This document shows positions 34,999-43,843 of a stretch of DNA of 64,000 bases, one piece after another; within the stretch, counting starts at the first letter, position 1; every line of letters starts with the position of its first letter. This DNA is from Flavobacteriaceae bacterium YJPT1-3 (GTDB lineage Bacteria > Bacteroidota > Bacteroidia > Flavobacteriales > Flavobacteriaceae). The position numbers and the translations under genes are program-made. The notes under the pieces were generated by a model. The model worked only from the letters and a program-made list of their open reading frames with translations. It did not search any database and was not told where the DNA came from. The DNA is taken from NCBI GenBank assembly GCA_029866965.1, contig CP123444.1, positions 1,529,501 through 1,593,500 on the forward strand, read 5' to 3'.

Positions 34999-36471
34999 AT
35001 GCTTAAGAATTTTCTGGGGAGTAGCCCGCGCTGGTTCAAATATACCATGATTGGATTTTTGATATTCAATGTCATATCCTTATATGTGTTGGGTAAAACG
35101 ATCACCGCCTGGCTCTTTATCGGAGAATTCATTTTTACCTTGGCGATGGCCTTAAAGTGCTATCCACTGCAGTCTGGGGGTCTATTGGCCATTGAAGCCT
35201 TGGTATTACATCTCACCACACCCGAGCAGGCGTATGAAGAGGTGAATCAGAACCTGGAAGTGGTGCTGCTCTTGGTCTTCATGGTAGCGGGGATCTATTT
35301 TATGAAGCCCTTGTTGATGTATATCTTCAGCAAAGTTTTTACAAAAATCAGAAGTAAAGCCTTACTCTCCTTACTGTTCGTTTTTATTGCGGCCGTACTT
35401 TCTGCCTTTTTGGATGCCCTTACCGTCACCGCTGTACTAATTAGCGTAGCGGTTGGATTTTATGGCGTCTATCACAAAATTCACTCCAGTGCAACCGCCG
35501 ATTATGATGCAGATGATGTCTTGGACCGTAAAGCCTTAAGCGGGGAAACCCTGGACCGATTCAGAAGTTTTCTGCGTAGCTTGATCATGCATGGTGTGGT
35601 CGGTACCGCTCTGGGAGGAGTGTGTACCTTAGTGGGAGAACCTCAAAATCTGTTGATCGGTCAAAAGATGGGTTGGGAGTTTATTGAGTTTTTTACCCGC
35701 ATGGCGCCCATAACCCTACCGGTACTGGTCGCAGGATTGATCACCACGGTCGTCCTGGAGAAAACGAAAATTGCCGGCTTTGGTGAAAAACTTCCGGAAG
35801 TGGCGCGTCGGATTATTGAGCGCTATACGGAAGAGCAGGATGAAAAACGTACGCCCAGTGAGAACTACGGCTTATGGGTGCAAGGGATTTCGGCCGTCCT
35901 TTTGATTGTTGGATTGGCGCTGCACCTGGCCCCGGTTGGATTTATTGGTCTTGCCCTGATCGTCGTCCAGACCGCCTTTATGGGGATTACCGACGAACAT
36001 TCGTTGGGACATGCCTTTGAAGAAGCGCTGCCCTTTACCGGACTTTTGGTCGTTTTCTTTGTGATCGTAGCCATGATACACGATCAGCATTTGTTTACGC
36101 CCATCATTGATTATGTACTGACCATGGATCCGTCCAAACAGCCCTCCATGTTCTATTTGGCCAATGGTATTCTCTCTATGATCAGTGATAATGTCTTTGT
36201 GGCTACCGTATACATCAACGAGGTCCAGGCAGCGTTTACCAATGGAACCATCACTAGAGAGCAGTACAATCACTTGGCTATTGCGATCAACACCGGAACC
36301 AACCTACCCAGTGTGGCCACACCAAACGGACAGGCGGCTTTCTTATTCTTACTGACCTCCTCTCTGGCTCCACTGATCAATCTCTCCTATTTGAAAATGG
36401 TAAAAATGGCTTTGCCTTATACCATCGTTCTGGGTACAGTAGGTCTGTTGGGAGTCATCTATTTCTTGTAA
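34999..36471 (+). CDS. nhaB: Na+/H+ antiporter NhaB
   Basis: The 490-residue, roughly twelve-helix protein matches the NhaB type: VVLLLVFMVAGIYFMKPLL, KALLSLLFVFIAAVLSAFLDALTVTAVLISVAVGFYG (read in pieces at about residues 112-155), CTLVGEPQNLLIGQKMGWEF and the late NLPSVATPNGQAAFLFLL. It exchanges internal Na+ for external protons, which fits a marine or saline habitat. Length is close to proteobacterial NhaB (about 510). It follows the dehydrogenase gene on the same strand. Confidence 0.93.
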   Translation: MLKNFLGSSPRWFKYTMIGFLIFNVISLYVLGKTITAWLFIGEFIFTLAMALKCYPLQSGGLLAIEALVLHLTTPEQAYEEVNQNLEVVLLLVFMVAGIYFMKPLLMYIFSKVFTKIRSKALLSLLFVFIAAVLSAFLDALTVTAVLISVAVGFYGVYHKIHSSATADYDADDVLDRKALSGETLDRFRSFLRSLIMHGVVGTALGGVCTLVGEPQNLLIGQKMGWEFIEFFTRMAPITLPVLVAGLITTVVLEKTKIAGFGEKLPEVARRIIERYTEEQDEKRTPSENYGLWVQGISAVLLIVGLALHLAPVGFIGLALIVVQTAFMGITDEHSLGHAFEEALPFTGLLVVFFVIVAMIHDQHLFTPIIDYVLTMDPSKQPSMFYLANGILSMISDNVFVATVYINEVQAAFTNGTITREQYNHLAIAINTGTNLPSVATPNGQAAFLFLLTSSLAPLINLSYLKMVKMALPYTIVLGTVGLLGVIYFL

Positions 36472-36574
36472 ACTATTTACTTTCAGTAGAGAAAAACGCT
36501 TTTCCGCAGAATACCGGAAACGACCATAATTTAACGGTGTTTTTTGCGTTAACCACAATATAAATCCTCAACCT

Positions 36575-37276
36575 ATGCTAAATACTTTGCTGCAGGACAG
36601 TGCTCAAGACCTAGAGTCTCTCAATCCTGAAGAACCTGTAGAAAAGACCTTATCGGTCATCGATTTACTGCTTACCGGAGGTGTTGCCGGACAAGTCATC
36701 ATCATCATCCTATTTGTACTCTTGTTTGTTGCGGTCTACATTTATTTTGAACGCATCTTTGCCATCAAGGCGGCCTCTCAAATTGATAAGAATTTCATGC
36801 TGCAGATTCGGGACAATGTGGCCAATAACAATATTGAAGGCGCAAAAATATTGTGCGCCCAGGCCAATACCCCGGTGTCACGCTTGACGGCAACCGGAAT
36901 TTCCCGTATCGGAAGCCCATTGGAAGATATCAATACCGCTATTGAAAATTCCGGTCGGCTGGAAGTTTACCGTCTCGAAAAAAACGTAAGTATTTTAGCG
37001 ACTATCGCTGGAGCCGCCCCCATGATTGGATTTTTGGGAACGGTGATCGGGATGGTACTGGCGTTTCATACCCTGGCAACCAGTAGTGGTCAGGCAGAAA
37101 TGGGCACTTTAGCCGAAGGTATATACACGGCTATGACCACCACCGTCGCTGGATTGATCGTGGGTATCATCGCCTACATTGGGTACAATCATCTGGTGGT
37201 GCGCACCGATAAGGTGGTACACCAAATGGAGTATAGTGCCGTGGAGTTCCTTGACCTTTTAAATGAGCCCGCCTAA
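36575..37276 (+). CDS. exbB: MotA/TolQ/ExbB proton channel family protein
   Basis: The 233-residue inner-membrane protein has three helices. The signature is in the last two: SILATIAGAAPMIGFLGTV followed by GMVLAFHTLA, then GIYTAMTTTVAGLIVGIIAYIGY. With ExbD it forms the proton-driven motor for TonB, which would drive SusC-type transporters such as the one at 4661-7801. Its stop overlaps the exbD start by one base (TAATG), and tonB follows, so the three form an operon. Confidence 0.93.
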   Translation: MLNTLLQDSAQDLESLNPEEPVEKTLSVIDLLLTGGVAGQVIIIILFVLLFVAVYIYFERIFAIKAASQIDKNFMLQIRDNVANNNIEGAKILCAQANTPVSRLTATGISRIGSPLEDINTAIENSGRLEVYRLEKNVSILATIAGAAPMIGFLGTVIGMVLAFHTLATSSGQAEMGTLAEGIYTAMTTTVAGLIVGIIAYIGYNHLVVRTDKVVHQMEYSAVEFLDLLNEPA

Positions 37277-37668
37277 TGCGACTACGAGGACGAAATAAAG
37301 TAAGCCCCGAGTTTAGCATGAGTTCGATGACGGACATCGTCTTTCTGCTTTTGGTTTTTTTCTTGTTGACCTCTCCGGCCATCACTCCGGATGCTCTGGA
37401 CCTCATTTTGCCTAAGGCTAAGGGCAAGACCACTAAGAATCAGAACCTTTCGGTTAGTATTACTAAAGATCTGGATTACTACGTTGATAAGGAACGGGTG
37501 GCTGAGAATGCGATTGAATCCTATATCGTTGATGCGCTTAGCGAAATTGAGGAGCCCACCATCATACTCAGAGCTGAGGAAGGAGTGCCTATAGAACATG
37601 CGGTTAAGGTGATGGATATTGCCAATCGCAATCGCTTTAAAATAGTGCTTGCCGTACGCCCCAACTAA
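37276..37668 (+). CDS. exbD: ExbD/TolR family biopolymer transport protein
   Basis: The 130-residue protein has a short cytoplasmic N-terminus, then one helix starting FSMSSMTDIVFLLLVFFLLTS with the proton-carrying aspartate in MTDIVF, and a small periplasmic domain (IILRAEEGVPIEHAVKVMDIA). Length is normal for ExbD. It is coupled to exbB by a one-base overlap; tonB begins 75 bp downstream. Confidence 0.94.
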   Translation: MRLRGRNKVSPEFSMSSMTDIVFLLLVFFLLTSPAITPDALDLILPKAKGKTTKNQNLSVSITKDLDYYVDKERVAENAIESYIVDALSEIEEPTIILRAEEGVPIEHAVKVMDIANRNRFKIVLAVRPN

Positions 37669-37743
37669 GTTGTGGCCTGGCTTTTGATTGATCCCCAGCA
37701 TCATTGAAATTTCAAGTAATAACCGCTAAAGCAATGCGCTACT

Positions 37744-38577
37744 ATGGCCATGTTAGATACCGTACATAAACGAAAGTCATTGACGATCACCACCATTCTT
37801 CATGTGTTGATCTTGATCTTGTTGTTTTTGGTAGGGATGACTTACCTCGACCCACCACCGGAAAACGGTATCGCTATCAATTTTGGAACGTCTGATGTCG
37901 GTTCCGGAAACATACAGCCCACCAAACCGATTGCTTCCGCACCAAAAAACACCACGCCCGAACCACAACCTCAAGTGACGGCACCCATCAAGGAAGAGGT
38001 AGTAACCCAGGAAACAGAAGAGGCTCCGGTCATTAAAAATGAACCCAAAAAAGAAACACCCAAACCGGTGGTCGAAAAACCCAAAGAGGTGACTAAGAAG
38101 CCGGTGGAGCAGCCAAAAAAACCAGACCCTAAACCATCTCAAAGTACGTTGGACGCGCTATCGAGTATTACCAATGGACCCACCAGTGAAGGAGAAGCCG
38201 CCGGTGGAGAAGGAAACGATAACACTGCCGGAGACAAGGGAAGTCGGGACGGCGACCCCAATGCGTCCAGTTATTACGGACAAGGGAAAGGCCTGGATGG
38301 AGATGGCAATTATTTGCTGGGCGGACGAAAAGCCCTAAATAAGGCAAAACGAATCCAGGATTGTAATGAAGCGGGGATCGTGGTCGTGAGCATTGAAGTG
38401 GACCGGAACGGTAATGTGATCAAAGCCGTACCTGGTGTACGCGGTACCACCAACAACTCCCGCTGCTTATTGCAGCCAGCAAAAGAAGCGGCTTTGGCCA
38501 CTAAATTCAATGCCGATGGAGCCGCTCCGCCCAAGCAAATCGGTAAGATCATCTACCGCTTCAGTTTGTCCGACTAA
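37744..38577 (+). CDS. tonB: TonB family energy-transducing protein
   Basis: The 277-residue protein has one N-terminal helix (residues about 12-36, TITTILHVLILILLFLVG), a long Pro/Lys/Glu-rich periplasmic spacer (about 60-135), a Gly/Asp/Asn-rich linker and a compact C-terminal domain (IVVVSIEVDRNGNVIKAVPG to IIYRFSLSD) of TonB/TolA type. It would transmit proton-motive force from ExbBD to outer-membrane receptors. The C-terminal domain holds two cysteines (QDCNEAG and SRCLLQ). A second ATG two codons in (37750) is an equally good start. Confidence 0.88.
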   Translation: MAMLDTVHKRKSLTITTILHVLILILLFLVGMTYLDPPPENGIAINFGTSDVGSGNIQPTKPIASAPKNTTPEPQPQVTAPIKEEVVTQETEEAPVIKNEPKKETPKPVVEKPKEVTKKPVEQPKKPDPKPSQSTLDALSSITNGPTSEGEAAGGEGNDNTAGDKGSRDGDPNASSYYGQGKGLDGDGNYLLGGRKALNKAKRIQDCNEAGIVVVSIEVDRNGNVIKAVPGVRGTTNNSRCLLQPAKEAALATKFNADGAAPPKQIGKIIYRFSLSD

Positions 38578-38646
38578 ACGATTATTGACACCTACAGATC
38601 ATCACGAAGCGTCGTATCTTTTCTTCCTGAATCCTTAACCGATCGT

Positions 38647-39867
38647 ATGGTCACCTACGCACAAACTCTAGATTGGATGTTCGCTCGTCTGCCCATGTAC
38701 CAAAGGGTTGGAGCGGCAGCCTATAAAGAGAATCTCGACAACATCGAGCTATTGATGGAGCATTTGGGGCAACCCCAACAAGACTTCAAGAGCATACATG
38801 TGGCAGGCACCAACGGTAAAGGATCAACCTCGCACATGCTGGCTTCTATACTGCAGGAGGCGGGTTACCGCGTAGGCTTGTACACGTCCCCGCACCTGAA
38901 GGACTTCCGCGAACGCATCAAAATCAATGGTCAACCCATTCCGGAAGAGAAGGTCATGGCTTTTGTGCAGGAGCAGCGTTCTTTTATTGAAGCACATGGA
39001 TTCTCATTTTTTGAGCTTACAGTGGCTATGGCGTTCGATTTTTTTGCAAAGGAAAACGTCGACTTTGCCGTTATTGAAGTCGGTTTAGGTGGGCGTTTAG
39101 ATGCGACCAACATCATTCGGCCGGAGCTGGCGGTGATCACTAATATCGGACTGGATCATTTGCAGTTTTTGGGCAACACACTCCAGGCCATCGCTCAGGA
39201 GAAAGCTGGAATCATAAAGGAATATATCCCGGTTGTGATTGGGGAGCGTCAGGCAGAGACCACGGAGGTCTTTATCGCTTTCGCGAAAGCAAAACAGGCG
39301 CCTATCCATTTCGCAGAGGATAGGGAGAGGGAAGAACTAGACACCGATCTTAGAGGCCTGTACCAGAAAAAGAACCAGCGTACGGCTCGATCGTCCATTG
39401 CCGTGTTGCGTAGCCTGGGACATGCGGTGGACGAGGAGGCGGTAGTACGCGGACTGAAAAGTGTAGTTGCAAATACCGGCTTACTGGGGAGATGGCAGCA
39501 ATTAAACGAACAGCCGCTGACCATTACCGATACTGCGCATAATGTTGCCGGGCTGAGCTTGGTGCTCGAGCAACTGGAGCATCAAGAATTTGATCAGCTG
39601 CATATCGTTTTAGGTATGGTGAATGACAAAGATCTATCCAGCATTCTGCCGTTGTTTCCCAAGACCGCTCACTACTACTTCTGCAAGCCCAACGTACCTC
39701 GAGGTCTGGAAGCCGATCTGTTGCAAAAGAAGGCGAAGCTTTACCAGCTAGCCGGGAACGCCTACGTTTCCGTAGCTGAGGCTTATCGTGCTGCCCAGGA
39801 GCAGGCTGGATTGGGAGACCTCATTTTTATTGGAGGGAGCACCTTTACGGTTGCTGAGGTCGTGTAG
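38647..39867 (+). CDS. folC: Bifunctional folylpolyglutamate synthase/dihydrofolate synthase
   Basis: The 406-residue Mur-ligase-family enzyme adds glutamate to dihydropteroate and folates. Seen are the family start MFARLPMYQRVGAAAYK, the P-loop VAGTNGKGSTSHMLASIL, the folate-site loop YTSPHLKDFRERI, FFELTVAMAFDFFA, VIEVGLGGRLDATN and NIGLDHLQFLG. The C-terminal domain has GRWQQLNEQPLTITDTAHN. It is 69 bp after tonB on the same strand and ends 2 bp from the convergent PBP gene. A GCTTTCGCGAAAGC copy at 39277 is read as AFAKA. Confidence 0.95.
   Translation: MVTYAQTLDWMFARLPMYQRVGAAAYKENLDNIELLMEHLGQPQQDFKSIHVAGTNGKGSTSHMLASILQEAGYRVGLYTSPHLKDFRERIKINGQPIPEEKVMAFVQEQRSFIEAHGFSFFELTVAMAFDFFAKENVDFAVIEVGLGGRLDATNIIRPELAVITNIGLDHLQFLGNTLQAIAQEKAGIIKEYIPVVIGERQAETTEVFIAFAKAKQAPIHFAEDREREELDTDLRGLYQKKNQRTARSSIAVLRSLGHAVDEEAVVRGLKSVVANTGLLGRWQQLNEQPLTITDTAHNVAGLSLVLEQLEHQEFDQLHIVLGMVNDKDLSSILPLFPKTAHYYFCKPNVPRGLEADLLQKKAKLYQLAGNAYVSVAEAYRAAQEQAGLGDLIFIGGSTFTVAEVV
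39277..39290. repeat. Iterated palindrome GCTTTCGCGAAAGC in folC
   Basis: Perfect copy; codons give IAFAKAKQ. Confidence 0.85.
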
Positions 39868-39869
39868 CT

Positions 39870-42101
39870 TTAATTGGAATTCCGTTTTCTAAATTTTTTA
39901 GTCTTGGTCTTATCCGGATTGGTAAACAGGCGTTTTAAAAAGCCGTCGCGTTTGGTGGGTTCGCAATCCAACATGGCAGTGACCTCGGGATCCACCTGAG
40001 GAAAGGATGCTTTGGTAATGGAGTCAAAGCGCGAATTTCTGTTCAGCGCCTGGAGCCATCGTGCTGTAACGGGAAGTGCTGCATTCGCTCCCTGACCCAG
40101 GGCCGTACTTTTAAAGCCTATTTGATAGTTGTCATTGCCTACCCAGGTCACGGTGACCATTTCCGGCATTAGGGCGACAAACCACGCATCTTTATTAGCT
40201 TGGGTGGTTCCGGTCTTAGCCGCCATGGCGTTACGCAAGCCATAGCTACTGCGTATTCGTTCAGCAGTACCTGTACGTACTGTTTCCTTCATCATTTCAA
40301 GAATGAGCTCCTGAGTTCGTTTGGAAAAAGCAGGAGGATCTGCTTTAGCCTTATATTGATATAAGGTATCTCCCTTTTTGGTGGTCACGGTATTCCAGAT
40401 GTGGGGCTTAGCGACGTTCCCCTGATTCACTACAGCGCTGTATGCCTTTGCCATCTCCAGCACACTTAAGGAGGCTGTGCCTAAGGCTATAGAGGGTACC
40501 TCAGGTAAATCGGACTGAATTCCCATTTTTCGTGCCTGCTGGATGGTGTTTTGAATACCGGCTTCCTCCAACACCTTGACGGCTACCGTATTAATCGACT
40601 TACTTAATGCGGCGGACATGCTGTAATTGAGATAGGCTTCGTCTCGATTTCCTGAATTGCTCGGGGTCCAATTCTCTAAGTTCTCATAGCTTACTTGCCG
40701 GGCAGAAAAGTACGAACAAGGGTCAATGCCCTGCTCCAGGGCAGTGATGTAGACAATGGGCTTAAAGGTAGACCCCACCTGACGTTTACTGGATCGTACA
40801 TGATCGTATTTGGACTGTTTAAAATCAGCCCCTCCAATCCACGCTCTTACCGCACCGCTCTGGGGATCCATCGCGACAAATCCCAAACTGAGTTGCTTGA
40901 GGGCGATTTCCAAACTGTCCAAGGGACTGCCTAATGGTCGTGTGGTACGTAGGTTTTTAGGGAGCTTGGCGGTCCTGATTTTGGCCAAGGCTTTTATTTT
41001 TTCGTCATGGGTCAAACTATCGCCGAGTTTTCGATAAGCAGACAGCTTTTTGACCTCATTTTGGAAGAGGGCGCCCTTTTTAGACCAGGGGGGATTGGCG
41101 CCGTATTCATTTTCGTAATTGTTCTGAAGCCGGTTCATGTGAGTTTCCGCTGCTTTTTCAGCCAGGCGCTGCATCTCGGCATCCAGGGTGGTATGAATTT
41201 TCAAGCCGCTGGTGTACAGATTATAGATGTCGTTTTTCGCTAAGAGTTCGTTCATTTGAACACGCAAGGCTTCTCTAAAGTAGGGAGCTAAACCGGATAG
41301 GGGATCGTACTTGTTAAAACTCAATTCCAGGGGGGCTTCTTGCAGAGAGTCCACTCGGTCTGAGCTAAGAAAGCCGTATTTCTCCATTTGGTCCAATACC
41401 GTATTTCTGCGTTTAAGACTGCGCTCCGGAAATTGTTGAGGATTATAAGAATAAGTGGCTTTGAGCGTCCCGATCAGGGTAGCTGCTTCCACCACGGAGA
41501 GCTCAGCGGCTTTTTTATTGAAAAACTTAAATGAGGCGCTTTCTATCCCATAAGTATTCCCGCTAAAGGGCACGGCATTGAGATAGAGCAAAAGAAGCTC
41601 CTCTTTGGTATACAAATGTTCGAGTCGCTTGGCGATCAACATCTCTTTGGTCTTATTTACGGGCAGCGTTAGTGGACCGAAGGATTTTCGGGGAAATAAG
41701 TTCTTGGCCAATTGTTGCGTTAGCGTACTGCCTCCGCCTCCGGAACGGTCTTGAAGTAGGATACTTTTGAAGAATACTCTGGCCAGGCTTTTATAATCGA
41801 TGCCATGGTGTTCATAAAAGCGGATGTCCTCAGTAGCTAAGAGTGCCTGGCGAAGATGCTCTGGTATCTCGTCTTGCTTGATGGGTTGGCGATCGGTCAG
41901 AAAAAAGCTTCCTATGAGTTCGTTGTTGACGTCGTAAATGGTGGAGGCTTCCTGTTGCGAAAGTTCCAAAAGATCATCGTTATCGGGTAAGTCGCCCCAG
42001 GCGCCCCAATACACGGAAAGTACGAATAGGAATACTAGAGAAGAGCTGATGAGGATCGCTTTATACAGTATGGGCTTTATCTTCGCAAGAGGTAATTTCA
42101 T
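39870..42101 (-). CDS. Class A penicillin-binding protein (PBP1-type transglycosylase/transpeptidase)
   Basis: The 743-residue bifunctional peptidoglycan synthase has one N-terminal membrane helix (about 13-30). The GT51 glycosyltransferase domain has ALLATEDIRFYEHHGID with the catalytic Glu, and GGSTLTQQLAKNLF. The penicillin-binding transpeptidase domain has its active-site serine in VGSTFKPIVY, SxN in LSKSINTVAV and KTG in MAAKTGTTQANKDAWF. The C-terminus is short and basic. It is convergent with folC. The gene lies upstream (minus direction) of the tRNA-Val(TAC) promoter region. Confidence 0.93.
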   Translation of the reverse strand: MKLPLAKIKPILYKAILISSSLVFLFVLSVYWGAWGDLPDNDDLLELSQQEASTIYDVNNELIGSFFLTDRQPIKQDEIPEHLRQALLATEDIRFYEHHGIDYKSLARVFFKSILLQDRSGGGGSTLTQQLAKNLFPRKSFGPLTLPVNKTKEMLIAKRLEHLYTKEELLLLYLNAVPFSGNTYGIESASFKFFNKKAAELSVVEAATLIGTLKATYSYNPQQFPERSLKRRNTVLDQMEKYGFLSSDRVDSLQEAPLELSFNKYDPLSGLAPYFREALRVQMNELLAKNDIYNLYTSGLKIHTTLDAEMQRLAEKAAETHMNRLQNNYENEYGANPPWSKKGALFQNEVKKLSAYRKLGDSLTHDEKIKALAKIRTAKLPKNLRTTRPLGSPLDSLEIALKQLSLGFVAMDPQSGAVRAWIGGADFKQSKYDHVRSSKRQVGSTFKPIVYITALEQGIDPCSYFSARQVSYENLENWTPSNSGNRDEAYLNYSMSAALSKSINTVAVKVLEEAGIQNTIQQARKMGIQSDLPEVPSIALGTASLSVLEMAKAYSAVVNQGNVAKPHIWNTVTTKKGDTLYQYKAKADPPAFSKRTQELILEMMKETVRTGTAERIRSSYGLRNAMAAKTGTTQANKDAWFVALMPEMVTVTWVGNDNYQIGFKSTALGQGANAALPVTARWLQALNRNSRFDSITKASFPQVDPEVTAMLDCEPTKRDGFLKRLFTNPDKTKTKKFRKRNSN

Positions 42102-42216
42102 AGACCTTTTAAAACAGTAAAATAACGGAGCTCAATGAGCTTTATGCTGTATTTAACTCGAATTTAAGCTTCTATAATCACACTGTAAATTTCTATTCCT
42201 TTTTTGTCAAAATGGT

Positions 42217-42246
42217 TTTGCAGGACTCAAAATTAACTTATATTTG
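42217..42246 (+). promoter_or_regulatory. Promoter of tRNA-Val(TAC)
   Basis: A -33 TTTG (42217-42220) and -7 TATATTTG (42239-42246) are spaced by 18 nt, the best full match to the Bacteroidota promoter in the window. The tRNA begins 16 nt after the -7 box. Confidence 0.75.
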
Positions 42247-42262
42247 CATCCGCAATTACGCA

Positions 42263-42337
42263 GGGCGCGTAGCTCAGTTGGTTCAGAGCACTTGGTTTAC
42301 ACCCAAGGGGTCAGGGGTTCGAATCCCTTCGCGCCCA
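42263..42337 (+). tRNA. tRNA-Val, anticodon TAC
   Basis: The 75-nt cloverleaf has acceptor stem GGGCGCG pairing with CGCGCCC, a D-arm with AGCTCAGTTGGTT, anticodon stem CTTGG/CCAAG around loop TTTACAC (anticodon TAC at 42298-42300), and T-arm GGGGTTCGAATCCC. The discriminator is A and no CCA is encoded. It has a clear promoter upstream and an intrinsic terminator downstream. Confidence 0.95.
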
Positions 42338-42348
42338 CATCAAGCAGC

Positions 42349-42383
42349 ATCCCAATGAAACAAAGTTTCATTGGGATTTTTGT
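42349..42383 (+). terminator. Intrinsic terminator of tRNA-Val(TAC)
   Basis: Perfect 13-bp stem (42349-42361 with 42365-42377, triloop AAA) followed by TTTTGTTTT, 11 nt after the tRNA. Confidence 0.88.
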
Positions 42384-42581
42384 TTTCGAAAAACTGAAGT
42401 CGAAGACTTAAGGGTTGGGGAAAACAAAAATCCTGGTTGCGCCACTAGCGCATCGGGATGCTATTGGCAACCGTGGTCTCGCCAGGGATCTTTTTCGAAG
42501 AGAAAGAATCCTTGCATATGGGTTTTTTGCAGTACTGCCTGTCTACCTGCCAAATAGTGATTCTAACGGTGTTTCGCCTGA

Positions 42582-43004
42582 TTATTCATTGGAGAACTCA
42601 ATCTCACTATGGCTTCCATCGCAATAGGGTTTTCTGCTTGAGGCTCCACATCGGCAAAAAGCTGTAGCTCTTTTCTGGGTGGTGACCGTTCCGTTATGAT
42701 CTTTAACTTCCAGGGTGCCCATGACCATCAAAGGGCCCCGATCCATCACTTCAATTTGAACGGTATGCGGAGAAGGATCAGGATTGATCGCTTCTTGATT
42801 TTTTAAAGACAAAGCGCCGGAAGGACATTTACCTACCTGTATTTTCAAGGCGGCTGTTGTCGCATTTTCAATTTGGATCCACGGCTTTTCATTGGGGCGA
42901 TAGACCTCCGGAAGCATTTTCACGCATTCTGCGGCGTGGATGCATTTATCCGGTTTCCATAAAATAGTGATCTCCCCGTTACTGTATTCTTTGACTGTTG
43001 CCAT
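42582..43004 (-). CDS. Iron-sulfur protein: divergent 4Fe-4S domain plus CDGSH domain
   Basis: The 140-residue protein has two cofactor regions. Residues about 14-70 form a (4Fe-4S) mono-cluster domain of the Fer4_19 type (KCIHAAECVKMLPEVY, VGKCPSGAL). Residues about 112-134 form a CDGSH motif (FCRCGASSRKPYCDGSH) with three Cys and one His binding a 2Fe-2S cluster. Proteins with this pairing are thought to act in redox sensing or electron transfer; no partner is adjacent. It is monocistronic on the minus strand, between the tRNA-Val terminator and the lipoprotein gene. Confidence 0.88.
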   Translation of the reverse strand: MATVKEYSNGEITILWKPDKCIHAAECVKMLPEVYRPNEKPWIQIENATTAALKIQVGKCPSGALSLKNQEAINPDPSPHTVQIEVMDRGPLMVMGTLEVKDHNGTVTTQKRATAFCRCGASSRKPYCDGSHSEIEFSNE

Positions 43005-43243
43005 GGCCTTGTCGATTTATTGCCCTGAAAAGATAAGGAATATTGAATTAGGTACGGATAGGTAGCGATGAATCGTTTTAGCCTATTATGCTGAAGGACA
43101 GCATTCAACCAGGCGCCTGATGGTATTAAGCGCAAGAATCTTGCATCCGCCCATCACTTTAACCCAAGGTTTTTTTGGCAATAGGGTAGGAATTAAGGCG
43201 TTCTAATGGTTATATATTATGAACAATAACCTAAATGTGTCTT

Positions 43244-43696
43244 ATGAATACTCTAAAAAAAATAGCCCTATTTTGTTTTGTGAGCGCATCAGTTTTACTG
43301 GTGGCCTGCAGCAGCGATGACGATGGAGCAGAAATTACCGCAGAGGTCCGCATCAACGGCACCGTGCTTTTTGATGATGGAGATGATTTTGATGGTGATA
43401 TCGATGGCGACTTTACCGGAAATGGCGGGAGTGAGACCCGTACTTTCCTTTGGAATAATGCCCTGACCACCGCAGACTATAATGCTGATATTACGGCGAC
43501 CTCAGAAGGCTCGTTCAATATGACCGTAAGAGATGCCGGTGGCGAGATCGTGCTGGATCGAAGTCTTTCAGGAGACTCAGAGCCGGATTCGTTCTCCGGA
43601 GTGACTTCTGCCGGAGTGTTCGGAATCTGGTCGGTGACCATTACTTTGGTATCCTTCAATGGAGACGGAAGCTTTTCGCTGAGCGAAGGGAATTAA
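43244..43696 (+). CDS. Small acidic surface lipoprotein of unknown function
   Basis: The 150-residue protein has a lipoprotein signal (MNTLKKIALFCFVSASVLL, lipobox VAC). The Cys is followed by SSDDDGAE, an acidic stretch that resembles the surface-export signal of Flavobacteriia lipoproteins. The mature part is beta-rich and very acidic, with a DDGDDFDGDIDGDFTG loop that may bind calcium. I recognise no family. The ATG at 43244 begins the signal peptide; one three codons earlier is possible. Its terminator follows at 43722. Confidence 0.78.
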   Translation: MNTLKKIALFCFVSASVLLVACSSDDDGAEITAEVRINGTVLFDDGDDFDGDIDGDFTGNGGSETRTFLWNNALTTADYNADITATSEGSFNMTVRDAGGEIVLDRSLSGDSEPDSFSGVTSAGVFGIWSVTITLVSFNGDGSFSLSEGN

Positions 43697-43721
43697 GCGT
43701 TTCTGTCTTTAAAAGACAATG

Positions 43722-43759
43722 AACCTCTGTTCTGAAAGGAATGGAGGTTTTTTATTTTT
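43722..43759 (+). terminator. Terminator-like hairpin after the lipoprotein gene
   Basis: Stem AACCTC/GAGGTT with an inner TTC/GAA pairing, followed by a T-rich run (TTTTTTATTTTT). The heptanucleotide repeat begins right after it. Confidence 0.65.
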
Positions 43760-43834
43760 ACCGACTACCGACTACCGACTACCGACTACCGACTACCGAC
43801 TACCGACTACCGACTACCGACTACCGACTACCGA
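43760..43834. repeat. Perfect heptanucleotide tandem repeat (ACCGACT)10.7
   Basis: Ten complete copies and five further bases of ACCGACT with no mismatch. It is noncoding, between a terminator and the hairpin array. Absence of any substitution suggests recent slippage expansion. Confidence 0.95.
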
Positions 43835-43843
43835 TTTATTAAA

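Noticed and set aside
36498-36520. Terminator after nhaB
   Set aside because: A TTTCCG/CGGAAA hairpin is present but no T-run follows, so termination is not supported.
42384-42581. Short open frames downstream of tRNA-Val(TAC), one of 70 codons at 42415-42627
   Set aside because: No recognisable domain, no signal, overlaps the 3' end of the Fe-S protein gene on the other strand; considered noncoding or a decayed remnant that I cannot identify.
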